From NCBI RefSeq assembly GCF_001690705.1, contig NZ_LZGK01000013.1, positions 434,001 through 498,000 of the forward strand: DNA of 64,000 nucleotides. The letters run 5' to 3'. Of the stretch, positions 17,561 through 26,600 are shown piece by piece. The stretch is from Gilliamella sp. wkB178. GTDB lineage: Bacteria > Pseudomonadota > Gammaproteobacteria > Enterobacterales > Orbaceae. Made by a program: the position numbers and the translations under genes. Within the stretch, counting starts at the first letter, position 1; the number at the start of each line of letters is the position of its first letter. The notes beneath the pieces were generated by a model. That model had not been told where the DNA came from and searched no databases. It saw only the letters and a list, made by a program, of their open reading frames with translations.

Positions 17561-18964
17561 TTAAATCACTCGCGAAAATTGTTGTTGGCGGGCTATTCTG
17601 CGCATATAGATATCAAAACACATACAAATATTACGAATCAATAAATGACCTTTCGGTGGTACTTCAATAGTATGGGCAGTAACTACGACTAAACCGTCTT
17701 GTTGCAAAGGTTCCAATAGTTTTAGATCTTCACTAAAATAATCATCAAATTGAATATTATATTGCTGTTCAATCTGTTTTTTATCTAAATAAAAGTGACA
17801 GATTAGTTGTTTTATGACACTGCGACGGATCATATCGTCACGATTCAAATTAAATCCTTTCCATAAACCATTACCAATTTTTTCGACTTGAGTTTGATAG
17901 CTATTTAGATCTTTCTGATTTTGGGCATAACTGTCACCTAACATACTAATAGCTGACACGCCAAGCCCGAGTAAATCAGCATCACCATGAGTGGTATAAC
18001 CTTGAAAATTACGATGCAGTTTGTTTTGTTGTTGAGCAATGGCTAATTCATCAGTAGGTTTGGCAAAATGATCCATACCAATAAATTGATAACCGGATTG
18101 AGTTAATATCTCAATACTGGTTTGTAAAATTTGTAATTTTTGATTGGCATTAGGTAAATCATTATCTTTGATTTTACGTTGTGCAGCAAAACGGTTAGGT
18201 AAATGAGCATAATTAAATACACTTAAACGATCGGGTGAAATATCAATTACCTTTTTTAGGGTTTCGCTAAAACTTGTTACAGTTTGTTTAGGTAAACCAT
18301 AAATTAAATCGAGACTGATTGATTGAAAATTATTTTGGCGCGCCTGTTTGATGAGTGAACGAATAAGATTTTCATCCTGCTCACGATTAATTAAATTTTG
18401 AATCTCATGATTAAAGTCTTGGATCCCCATACTTAAACGATTAAAACCTACTTCGGCTAAATGATCAATAGTTTTGGGAGTGATTTCCCGAGGATCTATT
18501 TCTATGGATAATTCTGCATTATCAGCAAAATTAAAATGCTGTTTAAGCGAGGTAATAAGGCGAGTAATCTCGTCATCTGTTAAAAATGTAGGTGTGCCCC
18601 CCCCCCAATGCATCTGGGTAACTGTACGGTTTTTAAATAATTTGGCTCGCTGTGTAATTTCAATGTCAAGAATATCCAGATATTTGGTTACTTTATGCGT
18701 TTGACGAGTAACCAATTTGTTGCAGCCACAAAAGTAACAAAGCTTATGGCAAAAAGGAATATGAATATAAAGAGCTAATGGGCGTTCAGGGTAACGCTGA
18801 GTGGCTGCTAAAAAGTCCTGCTCATGAAAATCTTGGTTAAATTCCAGTGCTGTTGGGTATGAGGTATACCTAGGGCCGGAATAATTATATTTTTCGATTA
18901 ATGCCTGATCCCAAAATATCGGTTTTGTTTGATTTTTATTTAGGTTCAACCCTTTGTTTGACAT
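17561..18964 (-). CDS. hemN: Oxygen-independent coproporphyrinogen III dehydrogenase HemN
   Basis: Radical SAM enzyme that decarboxylates coproporphyrinogen III to protoporphyrinogen IX under anaerobic conditions. The 467 residues carry the CxxxCxxC cluster motif in FCHKLCYFCGC (Cys72, Cys76, Cys79), HWGGGTPTFL, IEIDPREI, LIYGLPKQT and the C-terminal IRNICMCFD and QQFSRVI blocks. The start at 18964 is chosen because GGGAA lies nine bases upstream; a start at 18976 would add four residues. The glycine codons of HWGGGT form an uninterrupted run of ten G (coding strand; 18597-18606), a slippage-prone tract inside the gene. Confidence 0.95.
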   Translation of the reverse strand: MSNKGLNLNKNQTKPIFWDQALIEKYNYSGPRYTSYPTALEFNQDFHEQDFLAATQRYPERPLALYIHIPFCHKLCYFCGCNKLVTRQTHKVTKYLDILDIEITQRAKLFKNRTVTQMHWGGGTPTFLTDDEITRLITSLKQHFNFADNAELSIEIDPREITPKTIDHLAEVGFNRLSMGIQDFNHEIQNLINREQDENLIRSLIKQARQNNFQSISLDLIYGLPKQTVTSFSETLKKVIDISPDRLSVFNYAHLPNRFAAQRKIKDNDLPNANQKLQILQTSIEILTQSGYQFIGMDHFAKPTDELAIAQQQNKLHRNFQGYTTHGDADLLGLGVSAISMLGDSYAQNQKDLNSYQTQVEKIGNGLWKGFNLNRDDMIRRSVIKQLICHFYLDKKQIEQQYNIQFDDYFSEDLKLLEPLQQDGLVVVTAHTIEVPPKGHLLIRNICMCFDIYMRRIARQQQFSRVI

Positions 18965-19106
18965 TGCGTTTCCCATAACTTTTTGAAATGTTTTTTCTTG
19001 ATAATCTCGTTTGCGTTTTCATTTTGATACGGTTAGTTTTTTTTAAAATTAACAAAGTGCAAATAAATAACCCAAAATACAAACCTATCATGATAAATAT
19101 CGGCAT
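18936..19106 (-). CDS. Possible small membrane protein between yihI and hemN
   Basis: A 56-codon frame starting MPIFIMIGLYFGLFIC, with one strong hydrophobic segment (residues about 3-21) and then a basic tail rich in Lys and Arg. A GAGAG lies 11 bases upstream of its ATG. It starts 50 bases past yihI and overlaps the hemN start by 29 bases in another frame, which would couple it to hemN. I do not recognise a family, and a chance frame is possible in this AT-rich DNA. Confidence 0.35.
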   Translation of the reverse strand: MPIFIMIGLYFGLFICTLLILKKTNRIKMKTQTRLSRKNISKSYGKRNVKQRVEPK

Positions 19107-19155
19107 TGGCTATGCTCTCTTTTTATGGAGAATAACTTACTGAGTAAAACCTTTA

Positions 19156-19647
19156 TTAGTTACGTTTTAATAAACTAATTATATCTTCTGGTTTTTCATC
19201 TAATTCATCAAAATCGGCATCAGTATAACCAAGCGTTTGCATCAGTTCATCAATACGATTTAGTTTAGTATCTAGATAAGTTTGTTGCTCCTTCGTTAGC
19301 TTACTATTTTGTTCAACAAGATCCAGCAATTGCTCTAATTGGGGATCATTTTCTAGTTGCTCTAGTTCTTGCTCTGGCGATAAAGCAGGTTTGCTAACCT
19401 TGGTTGTTGCTGCCACTTTGGTAATATTAACGGCATCTTTGCTTACTAAAGCAATCGGCTTTTTACTGCCTAAGCGAGGATCTCTTTCTGCTTTGTTTGA
19501 TTTTTTATTGAGTTGATCATCAGTATTATTAAAACGTGAACCACTAGGTAGGCCTTTGTGCTTACGCTTTTTTTTAAGTTCTCGAGATTCTTCGTTGATC
19601 TCTTGACGGCTTTTTTTAGTTTTTGGGTTAGATTTCGTTTTTAACAT
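19156..19647 (-). CDS. yihI: YihI, activator of the Der GTPase
   Basis: A 163-residue, highly charged protein. E. coli YihI stimulates GTP hydrolysis by Der and so tunes 50S ribosome assembly. The basic N-terminal half (RELKKKRKHKGLPSGSR, RDPRLGSKKPI) and the acidic C-terminal half (DPQLEQLLDLVEQ, LDTKLNRIDELMQTLGYTD) are characteristic. It precedes hemN, as in E. coli. It starts with MLKTKSNPKTKKSRQE. Confidence 0.88.
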   Translation of the reverse strand: MLKTKSNPKTKKSRQEINEESRELKKKRKHKGLPSGSRFNNTDDQLNKKSNKAERDPRLGSKKPIALVSKDAVNITKVAATTKVSKPALSPEQELEQLENDPQLEQLLDLVEQNSKLTKEQQTYLDTKLNRIDELMQTLGYTDADFDELDEKPEDIISLLKRN

Positions 19648-19819
19648 ATAAACTTATTTCAATATTTGAATGGCAAATTAATGGTGAGTATTTTAGCAGT
19701 AAGTCATTAAGATAGCTATGAATAACACTAGCCACTAATTTATGATTGTAAAAAAGCAAATTTATGTATAATCTGACCCACATAAATTCAACCAATTAGT
19801 AATTAAAGAAAAATATATT

Positions 19820-20755
19820 ATGAAAAATCATTTGAGTCCGTATATGCAATTTAACCGCCAAGAATGGGCGGGTTTGCGTAATGCGGTACCAATGACTTTA
19901 ACCCCTGGAGAGTTAACTTCATTACAAGGGATTAACGAAGATTTATCCATGGATGAAGTTAGTCAGATTTATTTACCTTTGTCGCGATTGCTTAATTATT
20001 ATATTAGTAATAGTTTAACTAGGCAGGTAGTGTTATCGAAATTTTTAGGAAAAAGCCAAAAAATACCTTATGTGATTGGGATTGCTGGTAGTGTGGCAGT
20101 GGGTAAAAGTACTACAGCTCGTGTACTACAAGCATTATTAACACGCTGGCCGGAACACCGTAAAGTAGCATTAGTGACTACCGATGGTTTTTTGTATCCT
20201 AATAAATGCCTTGAAGAACGTGGCATTATGAACAAAAAAGGTTTCCCACAGTCTTATGATATTAAGAAATTAATTAACTTTGTTGCCGATGTTAAATCAG
20301 GTCAAGCCGAAGTAAAAGCACCAGTTTATTCTCATTTAGTTTATGATATTGTTGAAGATGAGGAAATTACTATTGATTGCCCGGATATTCTGATTTTAGA
20401 AGGCTTAAATGTGTTACAAGGAACATTTAATTATCCGCAGGCAAATAATCGCGTATTTGTGTCTGATTATGTCGATTTTTCGATTTATGTCGATGCTGAT
20501 TTGCCATTATTGCATGACTGGTATGTTAATCGTTTCTTAAAATTTAGAGCCGGGGCTTTTAGTGACCCTAACTCTTATTTTAATCACTATTCACAATTGC
20601 CAGAAGAAGAAGTCATCAAGATTGCTAACCGCTTGTGGCGTGAAATTAATGAATTGAACTTAATCGAAAATATTTTGCCAACTCGGGAAAGAGCAAGTTT
20701 AATTTTAACCAAAGGTCAAGATCACAGAGTAGATAGTATTCAATTAAGAAAATAA
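19820..20755 (+). CDS. coaA: Pantothenate kinase CoaA
   Basis: Type I pantothenate kinase, the first and regulated step of coenzyme A synthesis. The 311 residues hold the P-loop GSVAVGKST (90-98), [35 protein letters not shown] and the C-terminal [11 protein letters not shown] block. Length is close to E. coli CoaA (316). A TATAAT at 19767-19772 upstream is a likely -10 element, but the -35 is unclear. A DUF1090 gene follows after 22 bases. Confidence 0.96.
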   Translation: MKNHLSPYMQFNRQEWAGLRNAVPMTLTPGELTSLQGINEDLSMDEVSQIYLPLSRLLNYYISNSLTRQVVLSKFLGKSQKIPYVIGIAGSVAVGKSTTARVLQALLTRWPEHRKVALVTTDGFLYPNKCLEERGIMNKKGFPQSYDIKKLINFVADVKSGQAEVKAPVYSHLVYDIVEDEEITIDCPDILILEGLNVLQGTFNYPQANNRVFVSDYVDFSIYVDADLPLLHDWYVNRFLKFRAGAFSDPNSYFNHYSQLPEEEVIKIANRLWREINELNLIENILPTRERASLILTKGQDHRVDSIQLRK

Positions 20756-20777
20756 ATTTAACTTAACAGGAATTGCT

Positions 20778-21212
20778 ATGAAAACTACAACTAAATTAAT
20801 CGGTAAATTATCAATATTGGCATTAGTGAGCCTATTTTCATTGGCTAGCTATGCAGCCAATCAAGATGAAGATCAACAGTTAACCTGTAGTGGCAAAAAA
20901 CAAGCCATTGAAGAGCAAATCAATTTTGCTAAGAAAAATAACAATATTCACCGTGTACAAGGGCTAGAGACCGCTTTAAATGAAGTTAATACTCATTGTA
21001 CCGATGCTGAGTTAGAGAATAAGTATAAAAAAGAAGTCAGTGAAAAAACAGCTAAAGTAACAGAAAGACAACAAGAACTAGCCAAAGCCAAAGTCGAAGG
21101 TAAACAACAAAAAATTGCTGATAAACAAGCAAAACTAAAGGATGCTGAATCAGAATTGGCAGCAGCTAACGCTAAATTGGCCAAATTTTATCAACAAATT
21201 ACCGTTCAATAA
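20778..21212 (+). CDS. DUF1090 family periplasmic protein, YqjC-like
   Basis: A 144-residue exported protein with a signal peptide ending at about ASYA (residue 26). The mature part has two conserved cysteines, LTCSGKKQAI and THCTDAELE, then an almost uninterrupted charged helix (KYKKEVSEKTAKVTERQQEL onward) of coiled-coil type. This matches the DUF1090/YqjC family, whose function is not established. It could be cotranscribed with coaA. A copy of the dispersed repeat begins four bases after its stop. Confidence 0.8.
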   Translation: MKTTTKLIGKLSILALVSLFSLASYAANQDEDQQLTCSGKKQAIEEQINFAKKNNNIHRVQGLETALNEVNTHCTDAELENKYKKEVSEKTAKVTERQQELAKAKVEGKQQKIADKQAKLKDAESELAAANAKLAKFYQQITVQ

Positions 21213-21215
21213 TAA

Positions 21216-21256
21216 ATTTTATACTGAAACGTATACCTCTCAGGAAACATCTTTAC
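21216..21256 (+). repeat. Dispersed ~38-bp repeat, copy A
   Basis: A sequence reading TTTTATACTGAAACGTA then TCTCAGGAAACATCTTTACA matches copies at 49125-49162 and 61069-61106 except around 21233-21238. It lies immediately after the yqjC-like gene in the 3' intergenic region. Confidence 0.75.
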
Positions 21257-21258
21257 AA

Positions 21259-21293
21259 ACCCTACTATTAATAGTAAGTATTAATGGTAGGGT
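21259..21293. terminator. Long stem-loop upstream of the queuosine operon
   Basis: ACCCTACTATTAAT (21259-21272) pairs with ATTAATGGTAGGGT (21280-21293) over 14 base pairs with one G-U and a seven-base loop. It directly follows repeat copy A. No strong T-run follows, so it may end the coaA-yqjC transcript only in part. Confidence 0.5.
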
Positions 21294-21334
21294 TATACAG
21301 ACTAAAATTAGCTATTGCGCTTGAAAAGGCTTCT

Positions 21335-21366
21335 CATACTAGACTTTTTTACTCAAAAAGAGTATG
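21335..21366 (+). other. Bulged stem-loop in the queF leader
   Basis: CATACT (21335-21340) pairs with AGTATG (21361-21366), and CTTTTT (21344-21349) with AAAAAG (21355-21360), leaving a small asymmetric bulge. It sits 14 bases upstream of the preQ1 riboswitch. Whether it belongs to the same leader RNA or ends an upstream transcript is unclear. Confidence 0.4.
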
Positions 21367-21380
21367 GTGTGCGCCTTGTT

Positions 21381-21418
21381 ACGTGGTTCGTGAACCTCCC
21401 ACGCTAAAAAACTAAGGA
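21381..21418 (+). promoter_or_regulatory. PreQ1-I riboswitch controlling queF-queC-yhhQ
   Basis: The stem CGTGG (21382-21386)/CCACG (21399-21403) closes a C-rich loop (TTCGTGAACCTC) and is followed by CTAAAAAACTAAGGA. This is the class I preQ1 aptamer layout: a short P1 stem, a loop holding the ligand-pairing cytosine, and the A-rich AAAAAACTAA tail that docks into P1. The tail runs into AAGGA, seven bases before the queF ATG, so the Shine-Dalgarno is part of the pseudoknot and control is most likely translational. The downstream genes make or import preQ1, which fits exactly. Confidence 0.88.
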
Positions 21419-21425
21419 ATTAATA

Positions 21426-21899
21426 ATGAGCAACATCACCTTATTAGGCGATCAGTCCGTTCGCTATCCGTCGACGTATGCACCCGAAATACTTGAGACT
21501 TTTGCTAATAAACATCCTGACAACGATTATTTTGTTAAATTCAATTGCCCTGAATTTACGAGTCTTTGTCCTATTACCGGGCAACCTGACTTTGCCACCA
21601 TTTATATAGCATATGTGCCGAATATCAAAATGGTGGAAAGCAAATCCCTAAAACTCTATCTGTTCAGCTTCCGTAATCATGGTGATTATCACGAAGATTG
21701 CATCAATATTATTATGCAAGATCTGATTAAATTAATGGATCCTAAATATATCGAAGTCTGGGGTAAATTTACGCCGCGCGGTGGAATCTCTATCGATCCT
21801 TATGCTAATTATGGCAAGGTTGGTACTCGTTGGGAGCAAATTGCGGTTAATCGTTTAGCTAATCACGATCTTTACCCAGAAAAAGTGGATAATCGTTAA
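21426..21899 (+). CDS. queF: NADPH-dependent 7-cyano-7-deazaguanine reductase QueF (short, type I)
   Basis: Reduces preQ0 to preQ1 in queuosine synthesis. The 157 residues form a single T-fold unit with the nucleophile Cys48 and Asp55 in [10 protein letters not shown], and the QueF signature [21 protein letters not shown]. coli and Haemophilus use the double-length type II enzyme (about 280 residues), so this short B. subtilis-like form is unusual for the lineage suggested by the rest of the window. The local GC is somewhat higher than in coaA upstream. It is the first gene behind the preQ1 riboswitch. Confidence 0.95.
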   Translation: MSNITLLGDQSVRYPSTYAPEILETFANKHPDNDYFVKFNCPEFTSLCPITGQPDFATIYIAYVPNIKMVESKSLKLYLFSFRNHGDYHEDCINIIMQDLIKLMDPKYIEVWGKFTPRGGISIDPYANYGKVGTRWEQIAVNRLANHDLYPEKVDNR

Positions 21900-21925
21900 T
21901 CTATTAATTTTATTGGAACAATAAA

Positions 21926-22582
21926 ATGCAACAGCGCAAAGCACTAGTGATCTTCTCAGGTGGTCAAGACTCAACCACTTGTTTACTGCAAGCGATTGCT
22001 GATTATGGACGGGAAAATGTCGAAACCATTAGTTTTCATTATGGTCAACGACATGCTATTGAACTTGAAAAAGCTAAATGGATGGCGACTGATCTAGGTG
22101 TCAAGCAAACTATCATTGATACTTCAGTGATCAAACAAACCACCAATAATGCCTTGATTGATAGTTCGCAACAGATTCAGCCTGCCCAAGACGGCAATTA
22201 TCCGAATACCTTTGTTGATGGGCGTAACATGCTATTTCTACTTTTAGCTGGATGTTATGCCAAGCAACAAGGGATTGCGGATATTATTATCGGCGTTTGT
22301 GAAACCGATTTTAGTGGTTATCCGGATTGTCGGGATGTGTTTGTTAAATCGATGAATGTCACCATGAATTTGGCTATGGATTATGCTTTTAATATCATCA
22401 CGCCATTAATGTATTTGACTAAAGCACAAACTTGGGCATTAGCCGATGAATTAGGTTACCTTGATTATGTGCAAACTCATACCCATACCTGTTATTACGG
22501 CGTAGAAGGTGGTTGTGGCACTTGCCCAAGTTGTCTATTGCGTGATAAGGGCTTGCAAGAATATTTAGATTCGATTAAATAA
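21926..22582 (+). CDS. queC: 7-cyano-7-deazaguanine synthase QueC
   Basis: ATP-dependent enzyme that converts 7-carboxy-7-deazaguanine to preQ0. The 218 residues start with the PP-loop [17 protein letters not shown] and have the [19 protein letters not shown] and [14 protein letters not shown] blocks. The C-terminal zinc site [18 protein letters not shown] carries four cysteines. It follows queF by 26 bases. QueD and QueE are not in the window. Confidence 0.96.
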   Translation: MQQRKALVIFSGGQDSTTCLLQAIADYGRENVETISFHYGQRHAIELEKAKWMATDLGVKQTIIDTSVIKQTTNNALIDSSQQIQPAQDGNYPNTFVDGRNMLFLLLAGCYAKQQGIADIIIGVCETDFSGYPDCRDVFVKSMNVTMNLAMDYAFNIITPLMYLTKAQTWALADELGYLDYVQTHTHTCYYGVEGGCGTCPSCLLRDKGLQEYLDSIK

Positions 22583-22638
22583 ATTCTGTTAATTTTATTC
22601 AAACTGGGTTCTCTCACCCCATTAAAAAAGGAAATTAC

Positions 22639-23343
22639 ATGTACGTTAATGATCATGCTGGGTCAATCCCACATAAATTTACCCGTGAACAACGGCACAA
22701 GGCTCTTTATTGGTTAGCTTTTTTCCATATTTTAGTGATTGCTTCGAGCAATTATTTAGTGCAAATCCCTTTTGATATTTTGGGGTTCCATACCACTTGG
22801 GGGGCTTTTACTTTTCCATTCATCTTTTTAACCACTGATTTAACTATTCGAGTGTTTGGTGCGAGTTTAGCAAGAAAGATCATTTTTGTGGTGATGATGC
22901 CGGCATTGCTATTTTCGTATGCAATTTCGGTGTTGTTTTTCGAAACCCATTGGCTCGGTTTTGCTGCGCTGACCGAATTTAATAGCTTTGTATTTCGTAT
23001 TGCCTTAGCCAGTTTCTCGGCTTATTTAGTTGGGCAATTAATGGATATTACGGTATTTAACTATTTAAGACAAAATAAAAAATGGTGGGTGGCACCATCA
23101 GCATCAGCGGTATTTGGTAATGGTATTGATACTATTGTATTTTTTGCTATCGCTTTTTATCATAGTAGTGACGAGTTTATGGCAATTAATTGGCCTGAAA
23201 TAGCACTTATAGACTATAGTTTCAAAATTTTAATTTGTGGATTATTCTTCTTGCCACTTTATGGGGTGATTTTAAATCTATTACTAAAAAAATTAGTTGC
23301 ACTACCACAATACACCAATCAAAGCCAATCGGTGACTGAATAA
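22639..23343 (+). CDS. yhhQ: Queuosine precursor transporter YhhQ
   Basis: A 234-residue inner-membrane protein of the QPTR (COG1738) family with about six hydrophobic segments, including ALYWLAFFHILVIASSNYLV and the conserved TTDLTIRVFG and GNGIDTIVFFAIAF motifs. E. coli YhhQ imports preQ0 and preQ1. Its position as third gene behind the riboswitch links uptake and synthesis of the same intermediate. A terminator follows. Confidence 0.93.
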   Translation: MYVNDHAGSIPHKFTREQRHKALYWLAFFHILVIASSNYLVQIPFDILGFHTTWGAFTFPFIFLTTDLTIRVFGASLARKIIFVVMMPALLFSYAISVLFFETHWLGFAALTEFNSFVFRIALASFSAYLVGQLMDITVFNYLRQNKKWWVAPSASAVFGNGIDTIVFFAIAFYHSSDEFMAINWPEIALIDYSFKILICGLFFLPLYGVILNLLLKKLVALPQYTNQSQSVTE

Positions 23344-23361
23344 TTTCATCACAAAGCAAAT

Positions 23362-23400
23362 AAAGCTCATGTATCATGGATAAATGGGCTTTAATTTTAT
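23362..23400 (+). terminator. Terminator of the queF-queC-yhhQ operon
   Basis: AAAGCTCA (23362-23369) pairs with TGGGCTTT (23385-23392) including one G-U, followed by AATTTTAT. It lies 19 bases past the yhhQ stop. Confidence 0.65.
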
Positions 23401-23491
23401 TGGAAGATACATATTAAATTTAAATAATTTTAGCTAGCTGAAATATTAGTATTCGTTAATCCAGTCAGAGTGAAAATTTGCATAAACATTT

Positions 23492-23520
23492 TTGCCAAAC
23501 TTGATTCCTAAGTGCATAAT
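23492..23520 (+). promoter_or_regulatory. Candidate promoter for the alpha-2-macroglobulin gene
   Basis: TTGCCA (23492-23497) and CATAAT (23515-23520) are separated by the optimal 17 bases. The remainder of 23400-23603 shows no other clear signal. Confidence 0.45.
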
Positions 23521-23603
23521 ATATCAACGCTTGATATCATTATAGTGAGAATCTATTTTGATAATAAAATCAAAATGTTGTTTAATAGGAATAGGGTGAA
23601 ATA

Positions 23604-26600
23604 ATGAGGTTGGTTAAGCAGTTAGCTGTATTGAGTATGCTGTTAGTATTACTCGGTTGTGATAATAAAGATAAAAAAGATTCGGTATCCGCACCGACTA
23701 AAACGCAGCCAACATCTGAACTTGTAGATAGTAGCAATAATATTGAGAAGACTAATCCAACTATCCAACCACAAAATACCTTCACACCGACACCTGAATT
23801 GATTGAAGAATATCATAATAAACAACTCACGGTTATTGATAGTTCAGAAGTTATTCTTGATGGCTCAAGTACATTAGTGATTACATTTTCAGTGCCTATT
23901 AATCCTAAACTGAATTTTTCAAATTTACTTCGTTTAATTGACCATGATAAAGGCAATGTTGATGGTGCTTGGGAACTTTCAGATAATGGTTTGGAATTAA
24001 GGCATCGTTATTTGGAACCAAATCGTAAATTAACATTAACTATTGATAAAATGTTAGCTGCAATAAATAACAGTCACTTAAAAGAAGTCTACCAAGTCGA
24101 AATTACTACTCAAGATCGTAAACCGATGGTGGGCTTTGCAAGCAACGGTTTTTTACTCCCAAGTAAATCTATGACCGGATTACCGGTTACTACTCTTAAT
24201 GTAGATAAAGTAGATGTCAATTTTTTCAAAATTAAACCAGAAAAATTATCCGATTTTATGGCTGATTATGGGTTAATTAATCGCTTCACTACTTGGAACT
24301 CTAAAAAGTTAAATAATTATGCTGATTTGGTGTTTTCTTCTCGTTTCGATCTCAACCCTAAACGCAATGCTCAAGAAACAGTGTTAATTAATTTATCTAC
24401 CATTACGGAACTTCAACCTACGGGTGTATATATTGCCGTGATGAATCAAGCTGGCAGTTATAACTATTCTAATCCGGCTACCATGTTTTCAATTAGTAAT
24501 ATTGGGATTTCCGTTCATGCTTATGGCAAAGGTAAATTAGCCGTTATTACCCATGCATTAGATAATGGGCAACCGCTTGCCAATATTAATTTAACGGTGC
24601 AATGTGGCAAAAATATACAAGATAGTAATAAAAACTGTACCAATATTAATACCCAAACCGATAAGCAAGGTTACGCCGAGATTACACTGCCTTCTGGAAA
24701 AGATTATACAGTGCTTACTGCTAGTGATGGGCAACAAAATTCGTTGGTAAATTTGGATCGCAATGCTCTTGATTTGAGTGAATTTAACTTGACTGGCAGT
24801 GCTTTCTATCAAAAACAATTATTTGCATTTGGTCCGCGCGATTTATATCGTCCCCAAGAAACCATTGAATATAATGCGCTATTACGTGACGCTGACGGTA
24901 AACCATTACCAGAACAGCCTATTGTTGTTGATGTTATTTCGCCAGATGGGCGAGTTGTAGATAATTTTACGCTTAAAACACAACAGGATACTAAAGGCTT
25001 ATATCAATGGCACTTTGTTATACCAAGTGATGCAGCTACTGGTAAATGGAGCTTTCGTTTTAATTTAGGTGATGATGATTACCGTTATGCTTATTTTCAA
25101 GTTGAAGAATTTTTGCCTGAACGTTTAGCGATGGAAATAAATGTACCCTCAGCTAAACCATTAGTAACAGATCAAGCCATTGATTTTAATATTAAAGGTT
25201 GGTATTTATATGGGGCCCCAGCTTCTGGCAATGATTTAACGGGTAATCTTTATCTAAAAAAAGTTGATTCGCTTCCGGAATTGCCTGACTACAAAATTGG
25301 CGCAATTACTGATAGCGGTTTCGATCGACAGCTTGATGGTATTGATCAGTTGCTCGATAATAATGGCATTGCTCAAGTTAATGTTGATAGTGATAATTGG
25401 ACGGATTTCCGTTCGCCAGTAAAACTAGTGATGCAAGCTAGTTTACTCGATTCTGGTGGGCGACCAATTACTCGTTATGCCAGTCAAACCATTTGGCCAG
25501 CTAACCAAATGCCTGCTGTACGAGCATTATTTTCCGAACAAGCGTATTATGATTGGTCAACGGATCGTTATGAAAAGCGTCCAACAGTCGATAAAAATGC
25601 CGTCGCCGATTTTGAAGTGGCTTATATTAATACTGATGGGCAAAAATTAGCGACTAATAATTTGAAAGCGCGCATTATTTGTGAACGTCGTGATTATTAT
25701 TGGACTTGGTCTGATGATGAAGGTTGGAAACAAAATTATAATGCAAGTGAATTTACCCTTTATGAAGAAAAATTATCAATTCCGGAAAATGGTAGTGCTA
25801 AAGTAAGTTATCATCCGGATAATTATGGTTCGTATCGGCTTGAAGTAGTGGATACTAAAAATAACATTATCAGTAGTATGCGTTTTTGGAGTGGTTATAA
25901 TTGGTCCGATAATACCAATGGTACTAATGCCGTGCGCCCTGATCAGGTTAAATTAAGTATTGATAAAGCGTTATATGCAGTAGGTGATACCGCTAAAGTG
26001 CATGTACAAGCTCCGGTTGCTGGCTCAGGTTATATTTCGCTTGAAACTAATGATGGCATGTTATGGAAACAAGATATTAGAGTTGATGAAAATGGATTAG
26101 ATGTCGAGATTCCGATTCAAGATTGGGGTCGTCATGATATTTATATTAGTGCCATGATTATTCGACCATCAACCAATGCTTCAGTGCAAACAATCAAACG
26201 AGCAATTGGTTTGCTTTATTTACCTCTTGATACTTCGTCCCGACAATTAAATATTGCCATTGAAGCACCACTAAAAACTGAACCAGAAAAAACTATTCCT
26301 ATAAAAGTAAAAATGGATAAACAATTAATCCAGAAAGATCAGCAGGTAACTGTATTGTTATCGGCAGTTGATTCAGGAGTATTAAATATAACAGATTTTG
26401 TTACTCCCGATCCTTACAGTGCATTTCTTGGACGTAAACGCTATGATGTCGATTTATACGATGTGTATGGCAAATTAATCGAAGGTTCCGGACGCAATGT
26501 CAATATGAGTTTCGGAGGGGACGCGTTACTTAGTCAAAACGCTGCTGGTGGTAAAAAACCATTAACTCAAGTTAATATTGTTGCACAGCAACTCAAAACC

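Noticed and set aside
21142-21324. 60-codon frame running from yqjC through repeat copy A
   Set aside because: It depends on the out-of-frame end of yqjC and the repeat, with no start signal.
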